Below are positions 21,267 through 32,980 of a DNA stretch of 64,000 bases, in pieces. A program made the position numbers and the translations under genes. Within the stretch, counting starts at the first letter, position 1, and each line of letters begins with the position of its first letter. The notes below the pieces were generated by a model. That model worked only from the letters and a program-made list of their open reading frames with translations. It was not told the origin of the DNA and did not search any database. The DNA is from Dugong dugon (lineage: Eukaryota; Chordata; Mammalia; Sirenia; Dugongidae). Location: the NCBI GenBank assembly GCA_030035585.1, contig CM057466.1, forward strand, positions 56,737,233 to 56,801,232, given 5' to 3'.

Positions 21267-24200
21267 ATGAGCCCCTCAGGTTGGGAAGGCACTCAAAATA
21301 CAACTGGGGAAGAGCTACCTCCTCAAAGTAGAGTCAACCTTACTGATATGGATGGAATAAAGCTCTCAGGACCTTCGTTTGCTGATGTGGAACAACTCAA
21401 AATGAGAAGAAACAGCTACAAACATTCATTAATAATCAGAATGTGGAATGTACAAAGTATGAATCTAGGAAAATTGGAAATTGTCAAAAATGAAATGGAA
21501 TGCTTGAAGATAGATATCCTAGGCATTAGTGAGCTGAAATGGACTGGTATTGGCCATTTTGAATCAGACAATCATATGGTCTACTATGCCAGGAACAGCA
21601 TCACATTCATTGTCAAAAAGAACATTTCAAGATCTATCTCTAAGCCCATAGAGGCCTGGTGATGTAGTGGTTTAGAGCCACGGCTAGCTAAAAGTTGGAA
21701 GTTTGAATCCACCAGCAGCTTCTTGGAAATCCTGTGAGGCAGTTCTAATCTGTTCATAGGGTTGCTATGTGTCAGAATCAACTAGACAGCAATCAGTTTG
21801 GTTGGTTTGGTATCCTGAAGTACAACTCTGTCAGTGATAGGATACTATCCATACACCTGCAAGGAAGACCAGTTAATATGACTATTATTCAAATTTACAC
21901 AGCAACCACTAATGGCAAAGACGAAGACTTTGAAGATTTTTACCAACTTCTGCAGCCTGAAATTGATCAAATATGCAATCAAGATGCATTGATAATTACT
22001 GATGATTGGAGTGCAAAAGTTGGAAATGAAGAAGGATCAGTAGTTGGAAACTATGGCCTTGGTAATAGAAACTCCACTGGAGATCGCATGATAGAATTTT
22101 ACAAGACCAATGACCTATTCATTGGATATACCTTTTTTCAACAACATAAATGGCAACTGTACATGTAGACCTCACCGGATGGAAAACACAGGAATCAAAT
22201 TGACTACAAAGAGATAATGAAAATACTCAATATCATCAGTCAGAACAAGGCCAAGGGCCAACTTCAGAACAGACTATTAATTGCCTTAGTTCAAGTTGAA
22301 ACTGAAGAAAACTAGAACAAGTCCAAGGGAGCCAAAGTACCACCTTGCGTATATCCCATTTGAATTTAGAGACCATCTCAAGAATAAATTTGACGCATTA
22401 AACACTAATGCCTGAAGGTCAGACAAGTTGTGGAATTACATCAAGGACATCATAAATGAAGAAAGCAAAAGATCATTGAAAAGAAAGAAAAGACCAAAAT
22501 GGATGTCAGAAGAGATTTTGAAACTGCTCCTGAAGATAGAGTAGCTAAAGCTAATGGAAGAAATGAAGTAAAAGGGCTGAATAGAAGATTTCAAAGGGCA
22601 GCTCGAGAAGACAAAGTAAAGTATTATAATGAAATGTGCAAAGATCTGGAGTTGGAAAACCAAAAGGGAAGAACATGCTCAGCATTTCTCAAGCTGAAAG
22701 AACTAAAGAAAAAATTCAAGCACTGAGTTGCAATTCTGAAGGATTCTACAGGCAAAATATTGAACAATGCAGGAAGCATCTAAAGAAGATGGAAAGAATA
22801 CACAGAGTCACTGTACCAAAAAAATTGGTCGACTTTCAACCATTTCAGGAGGTAGCATATGATCAAGAGCCAATGATATTGAAGGAAGAAGTCCAAGCTG
22901 CACTGAAGACATCAGCGAAACACAAGACTCCAGAAACTGATGAAATACCAATTGAGATGTGTCAACAAACAGATGCAGTGCTGGAGGCGCTCACTCAACT
23001 ATGCCAAGAAATTTGGAAGACAGCTACCTGGCTAACCAACTGGAAGAGATCCATATTTGTGCACATTCCAAAGAAAGGTGATCCAACAGGATGCAGAAAT
23101 TATCAAACAATATCATTAATATCTCATGCAAATAAAATTTTGATGAACATCATTCAAAAGCAGTTGCAGCAATATACAACAGGGAACTGCCAGAAATTCA
23201 AGCCGGATTCAGAAGAGGACATGGAATGAGGGATATTATTGCTGATGTCAGATGGATCTTGACTGAAAGCTGGGAATACCAGGAAGACGTTTACCTGTAT
23301 TTTATTGATTATACAAAGGCATTAGACTGTATGGATCATAACAATCATGGATAACATTGAGAAGAATGGGAATCCCAGAACACTTAATTGTTCTCATGTG
23401 GAATCTGTACATAGACCAAGAGGCAGTCGTTCAAACAGAACAAGGGGTTTAAAATCAGGAAGGTGTGGGTGCCAGTTGTATCATTTCACCTTACTTATTC
23501 AATCTGTATGCTGAAAAATAATCCTATAAACTGGACTATATGAAGAAGAACGTGGCATCAGGATTGGAGGAACCTGAAATACACAGATGATACAACCTTG
23601 CTTGTTGAGAATGACCCTTACAGATGATCAAAGACTACGGCCTTCGGTATGGACTACACCTTAACATAAAACAAAAATTCTAACAACTGGACCAAAAAGC
23701 AACATGATGATAAATGGAGAAGAGATTGAAGTTGTCAAGGATTTCATTTTACTTGGATCCACAATCCATGCCCATGGAAACAGTAGTCAAGAAATCAAAT
23801 AATGTTTGCAACTCTGCTGCAAAAGATCTCTTTCAAGTGTTAAAAGCAAAGATGTCACTTTGAGGACTAAGATGCACCTGATCTAAGCCATGGTATTTTC
23901 AGTTGCCTTATATGCATGCAACAGCTGCACAAGGAATAAGAAAGACTGAAGAAGAATTGATGCCTTTGTATTGTGACGTTGGCAAAGAATGTTGAGTATA
24001 CCATGGACTGCCAGAAGAATGAACAAATCTGTCCTGGAAGAAGTACAACCATAAAGCTCCTTAGAAGCGAGGATGACGAGACTTCGTCTCACTTACTTTG
24101 GACATGTCATCAGGAGAGACCTGTCCCTGGAGAAGCACATCATGCTTGGTAAAGTAGAGGGTCATCGAAAAAGTGGAAGATCCTCAATGAGATATATTGA

Positions 24201-24309
24201 CATAGTGGCTACAACAGTAGGATCAAACATAGCAAAGATTGTGAGGATGGTGCAGGACCGGGCAGTATTTCGTTCTGTTGTACATAGGGTTGTTATGAGT
24301 TGGAACTGA
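21267..24309 (+). pseudogene. RTE endonuclease/reverse transcriptase pseudogene
   Basis: Conserved segments are visible in several frames. An APE-type endonuclease start (MWNVQSMNLGKLEIVKNEME, then DILGISELKWTG) occurs at about 21438-21560 and continues after the SINE at 21815-22168. The RT begins at about 22850-23229, with IPKKGDPTGCRNYQTISLIS. 'FIDYTKALDCMDH' lies at about 23301-23340. The active-site box at 23580-23591 reads YTDD rather than the usual YADD. The C-terminal piece at 24073-24309 contains RLTYFGHVIRRD. Multiple stops and frameshifts (about 22166, 22312, 22722, 23228 and 23346), together with the SINE, abolish function. Confidence 0.92.
21645..21812 (+). mobile_element. AfroSINE inside the RTE endonuclease
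   Basis: 'ggcctggtgatgtagtggtt', 'gaagtttgaatccaccagca', 'gtcagaatcaactagacagc', then 'ggttggtttgg' before the RTE resumes at 'tatcctgaagtacaac'. It splits the endonuclease coding region. The exact left border is uncertain by about 10 bp. Confidence 0.9.
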
Positions 24310-24350
24310 CTTGATGGCAGCTAACAAGAACAACAACATATATAAAAAGA

Positions 24351-24531
24351 AGGAACCCCAGTGGCACAATGGTTAAGTACTAGGCTGCTAACTCAAAGGT
24401 AGGTGGTTCAAACCCACTAGCTACTCCATTGGAGAAAAGACCTGGCAATCTGCTTCTATAAAGATTATAGCATAAGAAGCTCTTTGGGGTTTCTTAACTA
24501 TGACTTGGAATGGACTCAAGGGCACATGACA
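24351..24531 (+). mobile_element. AfroSINE in the RTE tail
   Basis: 'ggaaccccagtggcacaatg', 'ggttcaaacccactagctac', 'ggcaatctgcttctataaag', 'ggaatggactcaagggcaca'. The duplicated target 'caacaacatatataaaaaga' (24331-24350) and 'caacaacatataaaaa' (24532-24547) includes the RTE terminus and its own TSD, so the SINE arrived after the RTE. Confidence 0.95.
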
Positions 24532-24558
24532 CAACAACATATAAAAAAAAAATTGCCA

Positions 24559-26236
24559 GGACTTCCAGGCAACACAGCGCTATAGGCAGAAGCACCACAC
24601 CATCCCTCCACAGCAAAGATCAGAAAAACTAAGCCAAACAGAGAAAACAGCAATCCTGAAACCCTAAGCATCAAATGAAGAGATAAAGAACTCAGCCAAG
24701 TACCAAATGGAATAAAAAACTGACAGAGAACAGAGACAAGGAGAGACACATGCAGAGGTCCCCTGTCAGCTAATGCAGCATGGATCCGCCACCTTGAACT
24801 CCTATCAGAAATCAGCGAACAGGGGATACAGGAAAGCAGCTTCACGGAGCTTCCAGCAGGAGACAGAACAGCCGGTAACCAGCAATATATGCTTTCCCAC
24901 CCCCCACCCTTCTTCACTCCCACTCGGCCTCTTCTGCTTCCTGGCCACAGTCTCTTGGCTGAGAAGCACTGGCTTCACACCGGTGTTGCTTGGATTCCAC
25001 CTGCCCTCATTGGCTGGCTCCCTAAGTGCCATTTGTTGGCTGCTGGTGTTGTTTTTTCCACTTCTTTAGATTTCTTCCTTACCTCTCGCCACTTCCCCCT
25101 CCTTTCTCTCAAATACCTGGCTCCATGCACCATCTTCGCCTCTTCCTGAAAGGCTGTGATATGCCGCTCAAATGTGAAACTACTTCTTGGCCTATGCTGC
25201 CATGCTGGTGGGATCCCGGGGCTTTTTGTTTGTTGGTTTTGAATTGTTTGTTTTCTTTTTCTTTTCTTGAATTAGGAGCCTGTTCTAGCCACGTAGTACT
25301 GCACAGCTACCCTCTCAGTTTGCGCAGACACAGAGGGATCCCTGAGAACATTTCTTTTTTCTTGTTTTTTTTTCCTGGTTTTTATCGGGAGTTTTTCTTG
25401 TTCTTTTTTTTATTTGTTTGTTTTCTTTTCTTTTCCTTCTTTTTACCTTTCTGTCTTTCTTCATTACTCAGTTTCTCATCTCTCTCCTTCTCTTCCTGTC
25501 CCATGAATAATTGGAGCTAAGTGACACCTCCACCCCTTCTTGCCAGGCTGTACTTCACACGTGGGAGCAATTTCCCCAGACCTCACAGCTGCACTGGCGG
25601 GATCCCAGGGAGCTTTTCTTTTCTTTTCCTTTCTAATTTTTATTTATTCATTTTTTCATTTCTTTTCTTTTTTTCTTCTGCTTCTCCTTTTTGTTTTTCT
25701 CCATTTCAAAGTCTCTCACCTCTCCACTCCAATGGCAAGCTTCCCTAAGACTCATTTCTGTTTGTTTGTATGTTTTTGGCTCCTGTTCCTATCTCATCTC
25801 TCCCTTACTGTCTTTGCTCCACACCGTACAATCTCCCCCCTCCATCCTGCCTACTAGCACTGTGCACTGAACATCACAACACCAAGAAGCCCAGGCACAG
25901 CCTACTGGAATCTGCCCTGCACTGATTCCCGGTGCACATTGTCAACCCTGGTAAATGTCACAAACAATCCATCCCAGCAACTCCCATTCAGCTGGACCTG
26001 CCCTGGTGTACCATACTGAGTGACTGACCCTGCCAATTGGAGAAGGAGGTGAAAAGTATCGTGCCCACAGATGAGCAAACAACAAAAAATGCACAGCCTG
26101 CCTGCTCAGACATAACCAAATAAAACAAAAAAGCAGGATGAAACAAACAAATCTACAATCAATAAATGATGAAAATAACTACCGAATGCCCTGAAGACAG
26201 CAGACAATATCAAAACATTTACAAAAACAGGACACG
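24559..26236 (+). promoter_or_regulatory. L1 copy 2 5'UTR
   Basis: Known L1 5'UTRs hold an internal promoter. The stretch is unusually modular: three 'ggatccc' blocks (25211, 25336, 25600) are each followed by T-rich pyrimidine runs (25225-25270, 25350-25500, 25615-25700). The first ~250 bp are shared with L1 copy 1. The pyrimidine runs explain the Phe-rich open frames at 25026-25857. Promoter function is inferred from family knowledge only. Confidence 0.75.
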
Positions 26237-27050
26237 ATGGTTCCAGTAGGCATCCAAAATAAAACACCAGATGATTTTCCAGTAGAAGAAAAGGCACTAG
26301 ACCAAACTGATAGAGAATTCAAATCTCTAATATTCAGAATTATCCAAGAGCTGAAGCAAAAAACAGACAAAAATGAGGAAAAAATAGACAAATTCATGAA
26401 AAGGCAGACAAATTCATGGAAAATACAGACAAAAAATGGAAGAATTCAGGAAAATAATGCAGGAACGAAATGCAAAAATAAATTCACAACTAGAAATCAC
26501 ACAAAACAACAATTGGAAATCCAAAAGATAAACAACAAGATTTCAGAAATGGACAGTGTCATAGAAGGCTGAGGAGCATGTTTGAAATGGTGGAAGACAG
26601 GCTCAGCGAAATTGAGGACAAACACTTGGACACAACTCTGAGGAAAAATCAGAAAAAAGAACAAAGAAAAATGAAGAAACCCTGAGAATTATGTGGAATA
26701 TAATCGAAAGCAAAAATCTGCAAGTGATCAGCGTTCCAGATCAGGGGGAGAAAACAGATAACACAGAGAGGATCATTGAAGGACTGCTGACAGAAAACTT
26801 CCCCAATATCATGAAAGATGAAAAGCTGGCTATCCAAGAAGCTCCCCCATATAGGATAGACCCCAAAAGAAAATCACCAAGGCATACAATAATCACACTC
26901 GCCAAAAACAAACACAAACAAAGAATCCTGAGAGCAGCTCATGAAAAACATGAAGTCACGTACAGAGGAGAAACAATAAGACTAAGCTCACATTATTCAG
27001 CAGAAACCATGCAGGCAAGAAGGCAATGGGATGACATATATAAACCTTGA
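26237..27050 (+). pseudogene. L1 ORF1 pseudogene
   Basis: ORF1 encodes the L1 RNA-binding chaperone. The segment 26237-26572 encodes a Lys/Glu/Gln-rich coiled-coil-like N-terminus (for example ELKQKTDKNEEKIDKFMK). After a frame break, 26691-27050 encodes the RNA-binding C-terminal part, with NIMKDEKLAIQEAPPYRIDP and RILRAAHEKHEVTYRGE. The two parts are in different frames with a stop at about 26570, so no full protein is made. The start at 26237 was chosen because it precedes the coiled-coil region, but the family start could be elsewhere. Confidence 0.85.
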
Positions 27051-27668
27051 AAGAAAAAAACTGCCAGCGAAGAATAATATATCCTGCAAAACTCTCATTC
27101 AAATATGATGGTGAAATTAGGACATTTCCATACAAACAGAAATTAAGGGAACATGTAAAAACCAAACCAAATCTACAAGAATTATTAAAGGGAGTCCTTT
27201 GATCTGAGAACAAACAACAACAGCTCACAGGCTGAATCTACAATGCAGGATCATACCAGCCAGTTACCAATCTAGGAAATGAAATCTCAAGGACTATGCA
27301 AAACCAAAAGAGATACAACAGGGAACCAGAGAGGTTAATCTGTAACTGACAACAATATCAGAACAATAAAAGAGAGAATAAACAGTGTAGGTATAGAACC
27401 TTCTAATGGAGAGGAAGGCAAGGCGATACCAAGTAATAATAGAGTGGCTCAAACCTAGGAAGATAGGGGTAAATTTCAAGGTAACCTCAAAGAAAGTTAA
27501 CAAACCTACTCATAAACATAAAGAGGAAAAACATAAAGTCTTAGTAAAAACAAAACCTACAAAAACAAAAGAAATGAGAAAAAATCCAGAAACAAAAGGA
27601 ATTCAGCACAAGAGAGTAAGAAGAACAAAGAAATGGTCAGCACAACAACAACAAAAAAGCACTACAAA

Positions 27669-30600
27669 ATGACAGCAATAAACTCACACTTATCAATAGT
27701 TACACTGAATGTAAATAGCCTAAATGCACCCATAAAGAGACAGAGAGTGACAGAATGGATAAAAAAAAACAGGATCCATCAATATGCTGTCCACAAGAGA
27801 CACACCTTGGAAACAAAGATGTAAAAATTTTTGTTAAAAATCAAAGATTGGAAAAAAATATATCAAGCAAACAACTACCAAAAAAGAGCACGAGTGGCAA
27901 TACTAATCTTAGATAAAATCGACTTTCAAACAAAATCCACCATAAAAGACAAAGAAGGACACTATATAATGATTAAGGGGATGATCCATCATGAAGACAT
28001 AACCATAATAAACATCTACGCATCCAATCACAGGGCTCCAAAATACATAAAACAAACTCTAACGGCACTGAAAAGACAAACTGACAGTTCCACAATATTA
28101 GTAGGAGACTTCAACACACCACTCTCAGCAAAGGACAGACATCTAAAAAGAAACTCAGCAAAGATACAGAAGACCTAAAGGGCTCAATCAGCCAACTTGA
28201 CCTCATAGACATATATAGAACACTCCACCCAACCGCTGCAAATTACACATTCTTTTCCAATGCACATGGAACGTTCTCCAGAATAGACCACATCTTAGGC
28301 CACAGAGCGATCCTCATCAAGATCCAAAACACTGAGATAATTCAAAGTATCTTCTCTGACCACAATGCCATCAAGGTAGAAATTAACAATAGGAAGAGCA
28401 AGGAAAAAAAAATCAATTACATGCAAACTGAATAACACCCTGCTTACAAACCACTGGGTAATAGAAGAAATCAGAGATAGAATCAAAAAATTCCTAGAAT
28501 CCAATGAGAATGAAAACACATCATACCAAAACCTTTGGGACACAGCAAAGGCAGCCCCCAGAGGACAATTTATAGCGATAGATGCACACATCAATAAAGA
28601 AGAAAGGGACAAAATCAAAACATTAACTACACAACTTGAACAAATAGAAAGAGAACAGCAAAAAAAAAAAAAACAAAAACAAAAAACAAAAACAAAAAAA
28701 CAAAAAACCCACAGCCACCAGAAGAAAAGAAATAATAAAGATCAGAGCAGAAATAAATGAAATAAAGAATAGAAAAACAATAGAAAGAATCAACAAAAGA
28801 AAATTTGGTTCTTTGAAAGAATCAACAAAATCAACAAACCACTGGTCAATCTGACAAAAGAAAAACAGGAGAGGACACATATAACCCAAATAAGAAATGA
28901 AATGGGGGATATTACAACAGATCCAACTGAAATAAAAAGGATTATAACAGAGTATTATGAAAACCTATACTCCAACAAATTTGAAAACCTAGAGGAAATG
29001 GATAAATTTCTAGAAAAACACTACCTACCCAAACTAACACAAATTGATGTTGAAACTCTGAACAGACACATAACAAGAGAAGAGAATGAAAAGGTAATAA
29101 GAAACCTCCCAACAATAAAAAAGCCCTGGCCCAGATGGCTTCACTAGAGAATTCTACCAAACATTCAGAGAAGAGCTTCTACCAGTACTACTCAAACTAT
29201 TTCAGAACATAGAAAAGGAAGCAACACTTCTGAATTTATTCTATGAAGCCAGCATAACCCTGACACCAAAACGAGGAAAAGATGCCACAAAAAAAGAAAA
29301 TCACAGACCAATAGCTCTCATGAATATAGATGCAAAAATTGTTGACAAAATTCTAGCCAATAGAATTCAGCATCATATCAAAAAAATAATACATCACGAC
29401 CAAGTAGGATTCATGCCAGTTATGCAAGGATGGGTCAACATTAGAAAATCAATCAACATAATCCACCACATTAAATAAAAGGTAAGAAAAGAATCACATG
29501 ATCATCTTAATTGACGCAGAAAAGACATTTGACAAAGTCCAACACCCATTCCTGATAAATACTCTCAATAAAATAGGTATAGAAGGGAAATTTCTCAACA
29601 TAATAAAGGGCATCTATGCAAAACCAATGGCCTACATCATTCTTAATGGAGAGAGGCTTAAAACATTCCCCTTGAGAACAGGAGCAAGACAAGATGCCCT
29701 TTATCACCACTCCTGTTTAACATTGGGCTGGAAGTTCTAGCTAGAGCAATAAGGCAAGAAAAATAAATAAAGGGCATCCAAATTGTAATGAAGTAGTTAA
29801 ACTGTCCGTATTTACGGATGATATGATACTATACATAGAAAACCCTAAAGACTCCATGAGAAAACTGCTGGAACTAATACAAAGATTCAGCAGAGTAGCA
29901 GGATACAAGGTAAACATACAAAAATCAGTTGGATTCCTATACACCAATAAGGAGAACGATGAAAAGGAAATCAGGAAAACAATATCATTTATAATAGCCC
30001 CTAAAAAAATAAAATACTTAGGAATAAATCTAACCAGGGATGTAAAAGACCTATACAAAGAAAACTACAAAACTCTACTGTAAGAACCCCAAAGAGATCT
30101 GAATAAATGGAAAAACATACCATGCTCATGGATAGGTAGAATCAACATAGTGAAAATGACAATTCTACCAAAAGCAATTTACAAATACAAGGTGATCCTG
30201 ATCCAAATACCAACAACATTCTTTAAGGAGATGGAAAAACTAATTGTTAACTTTATATGGAAAGGGAAGAAGCCCCGAATAAGTAAAGCACCACTGAAGA
30301 AGAAGAATAAAGTAGGAGGACTCACACTATCTGACCTCAGAACCTACAATACAGCTAGAGTAGTCAAAACAGCCTGAGACTGGTACAATGACAGATACTT
30401 TGACCAATGGAACAGAATTCAGAAACCAGATGTAAATCCATCCACCTATGGCCACCTGATCGTCGACAAGGGCCCGAAGTCCATCAAATGGGGAACAGAC
30501 AGTCTTTTTAACAAATGATGCTGGCAAAACTGGATGTCCATCTGTAAAAAAAATGAAACAGGACCCATACTTCACACCATATACAAAAACTAATTCAAAA

Positions 30601-31540
30601 TGGATCAAAGACCTAAATATAAAGCCAAAAACTATCAAGTTCATAGAAGAAAAACTATGATCAACGCTAGAGGCCCTAATACACAGCATTAACAGGATAC
30701 AAACCATAATGAACAACACACAAACTCCAGAAGATAAGCTAAATAACTGGGATCTTCTAAAAATCAAACACCTATGCTCTTCCAAAGACTTCACCAAAAG
30801 AGTAAAAAGAGAACATACAGACTGGGAAAAAATTTTTGGACATTACTAGTTAGACAAAGTTCTAATCTCTATAAATCTACAAGAAAATCCAACACCTCTA
30901 CAACAAAAAGCAAGTAATCCAATTAAAAAACGGACAAAGGAAATGAACAGACACTTCACCAAAGAAGACATTCAAGCAGCCAACAGACATATGAAGAAAT
31001 GCTGGCGATCGCTAGCCATTAGAGAGAAATGCAAGTTAAAACCACAGAGAGATACCATCTCACACTGCCTTACTGGCAAGAATCAAAAACACTGGAAGTA
31101 ACAAATGCTGGAGAGGCTGTGAGGAGATCAGAACTCTTATGCACTGCTGGTGGGAATGCATAATGATACAACCATTTTGGAAAATGTTATGGTGCTTCCT
31201 TAGAAAGCTAGAAGTAGAAATACCATAGGGTCCAGCAATCCCACTCTTAGCAATATATCCTAGAGAGATAAGAGCTGTCACACGAATAGACATATGCACA
31301 CCCCTGTTCATGGCAGCATTGTTCACAATAGAAAAAGGATAGAAACAACCTAGATGCCCAACAACAGATGACTGGATAAACAAATTATGGTACATACACA
31401 CAATGGAGTATTATGCAACAATAAAGAACAATGATGAATCTGTGAAGCATCTCATAATATGGATGAAACTAGAGGACGTTATGCTGAGTGAAATAAGTCA
31501 ATCACAAAAGGACAAATATTGTATAAGACCTCTACTGTAA
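27669..31540 (+). pseudogene. L1 ORF2 pseudogene (endonuclease-RT)
   Basis: ORF2 normally encodes an endonuclease, reverse transcriptase and Cys-rich C-terminus. The N-terminus at 27669 has HLSIVTLNVNSLNAPIKRQR. The endonuclease motif GDFNTPLS occurs near 28105. RT pieces are at 28902-29147 and 29498-29740 ([15 protein letters not shown]). The active site at 29808-29825 reads FTDD instead of FADD. C-terminal fragments run to the stop at 31538. Frameshifts and stops recur (about 27823, 28178, 29147, 29740, 30080 and 30375). An A-rich insertion disrupts 28661-28706. Confidence 0.92.
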
Positions 31541-32477
31541 AAATTGGTGAAAAAGTTTACACACAAAAAGTAACAATCTTCATTGTTTATGAGGGATGGA
31601 AGGGTGTAATGCTAAATAGACAATAGATAAATGGTAACTTTGGTGAAGGGTAAGACAATACACAATACTGGGGAAGCTAGCACAGCTTGTACAAGGAAAG
31701 GTCTTGGAAGCTCCATAAACACATCCAAACTCCCTGAGGGACTGAATTGCTGGGCGGAGGGCTGTGGGACCATGGTCTCAGGGAACATCTAGCTCAATTA
31801 GCATAATACAGTTTATAAAGACAATGTTCTACATTCTACCTTGGTGAGTAGCGTCTGGGGTCTTAAAAGCCTGTGAGCAGCCATCTAAGATAATCCGCTG
31901 GTCTTGTCCCTTCAGGAGCAAGGGAGAATGAAGAGAACAGGATACAAGGAAAAGATTAGTCCAAAGGACTAATGGACCACAGCTACCAAGGCCTCCACCA
32001 GACTGAGTCCAGTATAGCTAGATGGTGCCCGTTTACCATCACTGACTGCTCTCACCAGGATTACAATAGAGGGTCCTGGACAGAGCTGGAAAAGGATGGA
32101 GAACAAAATTCTAGCACACAAAAGAAGACCAAACTTACCTGCCTGAGAGAGACTGGAGAAACCCCGAGAGTATGGCACCCAGACACCCTTTTAGCTCAGT
32201 GGTGAAGTCACTTCCAAGGTTCACTGTTCAGCCAGGGATTGGACAGCCTCATAAAACAAAATGGGACTAATGAGGCAAAGCAGTCCAGGGACAAGGACTA
32301 GAAGGCAGGAGGGGACAGGAAAGCTGGTGACAGGGAACCCAAGGTCGAAAAGGGAGAGTGTTGACATGTTGTGGGGTTGTTAACCAATGTCTTAAAACAA
32401 TGAGAGTACTGATTGTTTAATGAGAAATTATTTGTTCTGTAAACCTTCACCTAAAGCACAATAAAAAAAAATTTTTT
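31541..32477 (+). other. L1 copy 2 3'UTR
   Basis: Non-coding 3' region collinear with those of the other L1 copies, ending in 'cacaataaaaaaaa'. The plus-strand ORF at 31972 is a chance frame. The same region recurs, in antisense, at 55052-55980 and 58768-59690. Confidence 0.85.
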
Positions 32478-32486
32478 AAATTGCCA

Positions 32487-32742
32487 TTTCAACCATTTTT
32501 ATGTGCACAATTCAGTGACATTTTGTATAACCATCACCACTATCCATTTCCAAAATTTTTCATCACTGTTAACAGAAACTCAGTGCCCTTTAAGCAACAC
32601 CTCTCCATCTTCCCCTCCCACAAGTCCCTGGTAACCACTAATAAATTTAAGTCTCTATTCATTTGCATGTTCTAGATATTTCAAATAGGTGGTATCATAC
32701 AATATTTGCGCTTTTGTCTTTGATTTATTTTACTCGGCATAA
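32487..32742 (-). repeat. Old L1M fragment, antisense
   Basis: 'caaccatttttatgtgcaca', 'tataaccatcaccactatcc', 'ccctggtaaccactaataaa' and 'ggtggtatcatacaatattt' match the widespread antisense 3' region of ancient L1M elements. L1 copy 2 inserted at its left edge and a SINE at its right. Confidence 0.7.
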
Positions 32743-32972
32743 TGTGGTGGTGGTGTTAGTTGCTGTTGAGTCGATTCTGGTTCATGGCGACCCATGTGTG
32801 CAGAGTAGAACTGGTCCATAGTATCGTATTGTGCTCACCTGTTTTGAAAGGCTGTGATCTTTCAGAAGCAGATCTCCAGGACTGTCTTCCCAGGTGCCTC
32901 TGGGTGGATTCAAACCATCACTCTTTCAGCTAGTAGTCAAGCATTTCACGGTTTGTGCCACCTAGGGACTCC
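32743..32972 (-). mobile_element. AfroSINE, diverged
   Basis: Antisense: 'ttgctgttgagtcgattctg', 'gaaaggctgtgatctttcag', 'ggtgcctctgggtggattca', 'tgccacctagggactccc'. TSD 'cggcataa' at 32735-32742 and 32973-32980. Confidence 0.92.
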
Positions 32973-32980
32973 CGGCATAA

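Larger units (their letters stand above)
21032..24337 (+). mobile_element. Bov-B-like RTE, near full length, dead
   Basis: A non-LTR retrotransposon of the RTE clade. It has a ~230-bp 5' region, one long coding region (endonuclease then reverse transcriptase), and a short 3' end 'gatggcagctaacaagaac' without a long poly-A. A 12-bp TSD 'atatataaaaag' (21020-21031 and 24338-24349) flanks it, so both ends are present. About 3.15 kb remain after removing an inserted SINE. Its 3' ~50 bp resemble AfroSINE tails, consistent with this family supplying the SINE machinery. Confidence 0.93.
24559..32477 (+). mobile_element. L1 copy 2, near full length (~7.9 kb), dead
   Basis: Contains a 5'UTR of about 1.7 kb, ORF1 and ORF2 remnants and a 3'UTR of about 0.93 kb ending 'cctaaagcacaataaaaaaa'. 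A 9-bp TSD 'aaattgcca' (24550-24558, 32478-32486) defines the ends. It is the longest L1 in the window and serves as reference for the others. Its target is the junction between the AfroSINE tail and an old L1M fragment. Confidence 0.93.

Noticed and set aside
25026-25857. 164-aa and 105-aa Phe/Leu-rich frames resembling membrane proteins
   Set aside because: They lie in the T-rich part of the L1 5'UTR and have no counterpart in L1 coding regions.
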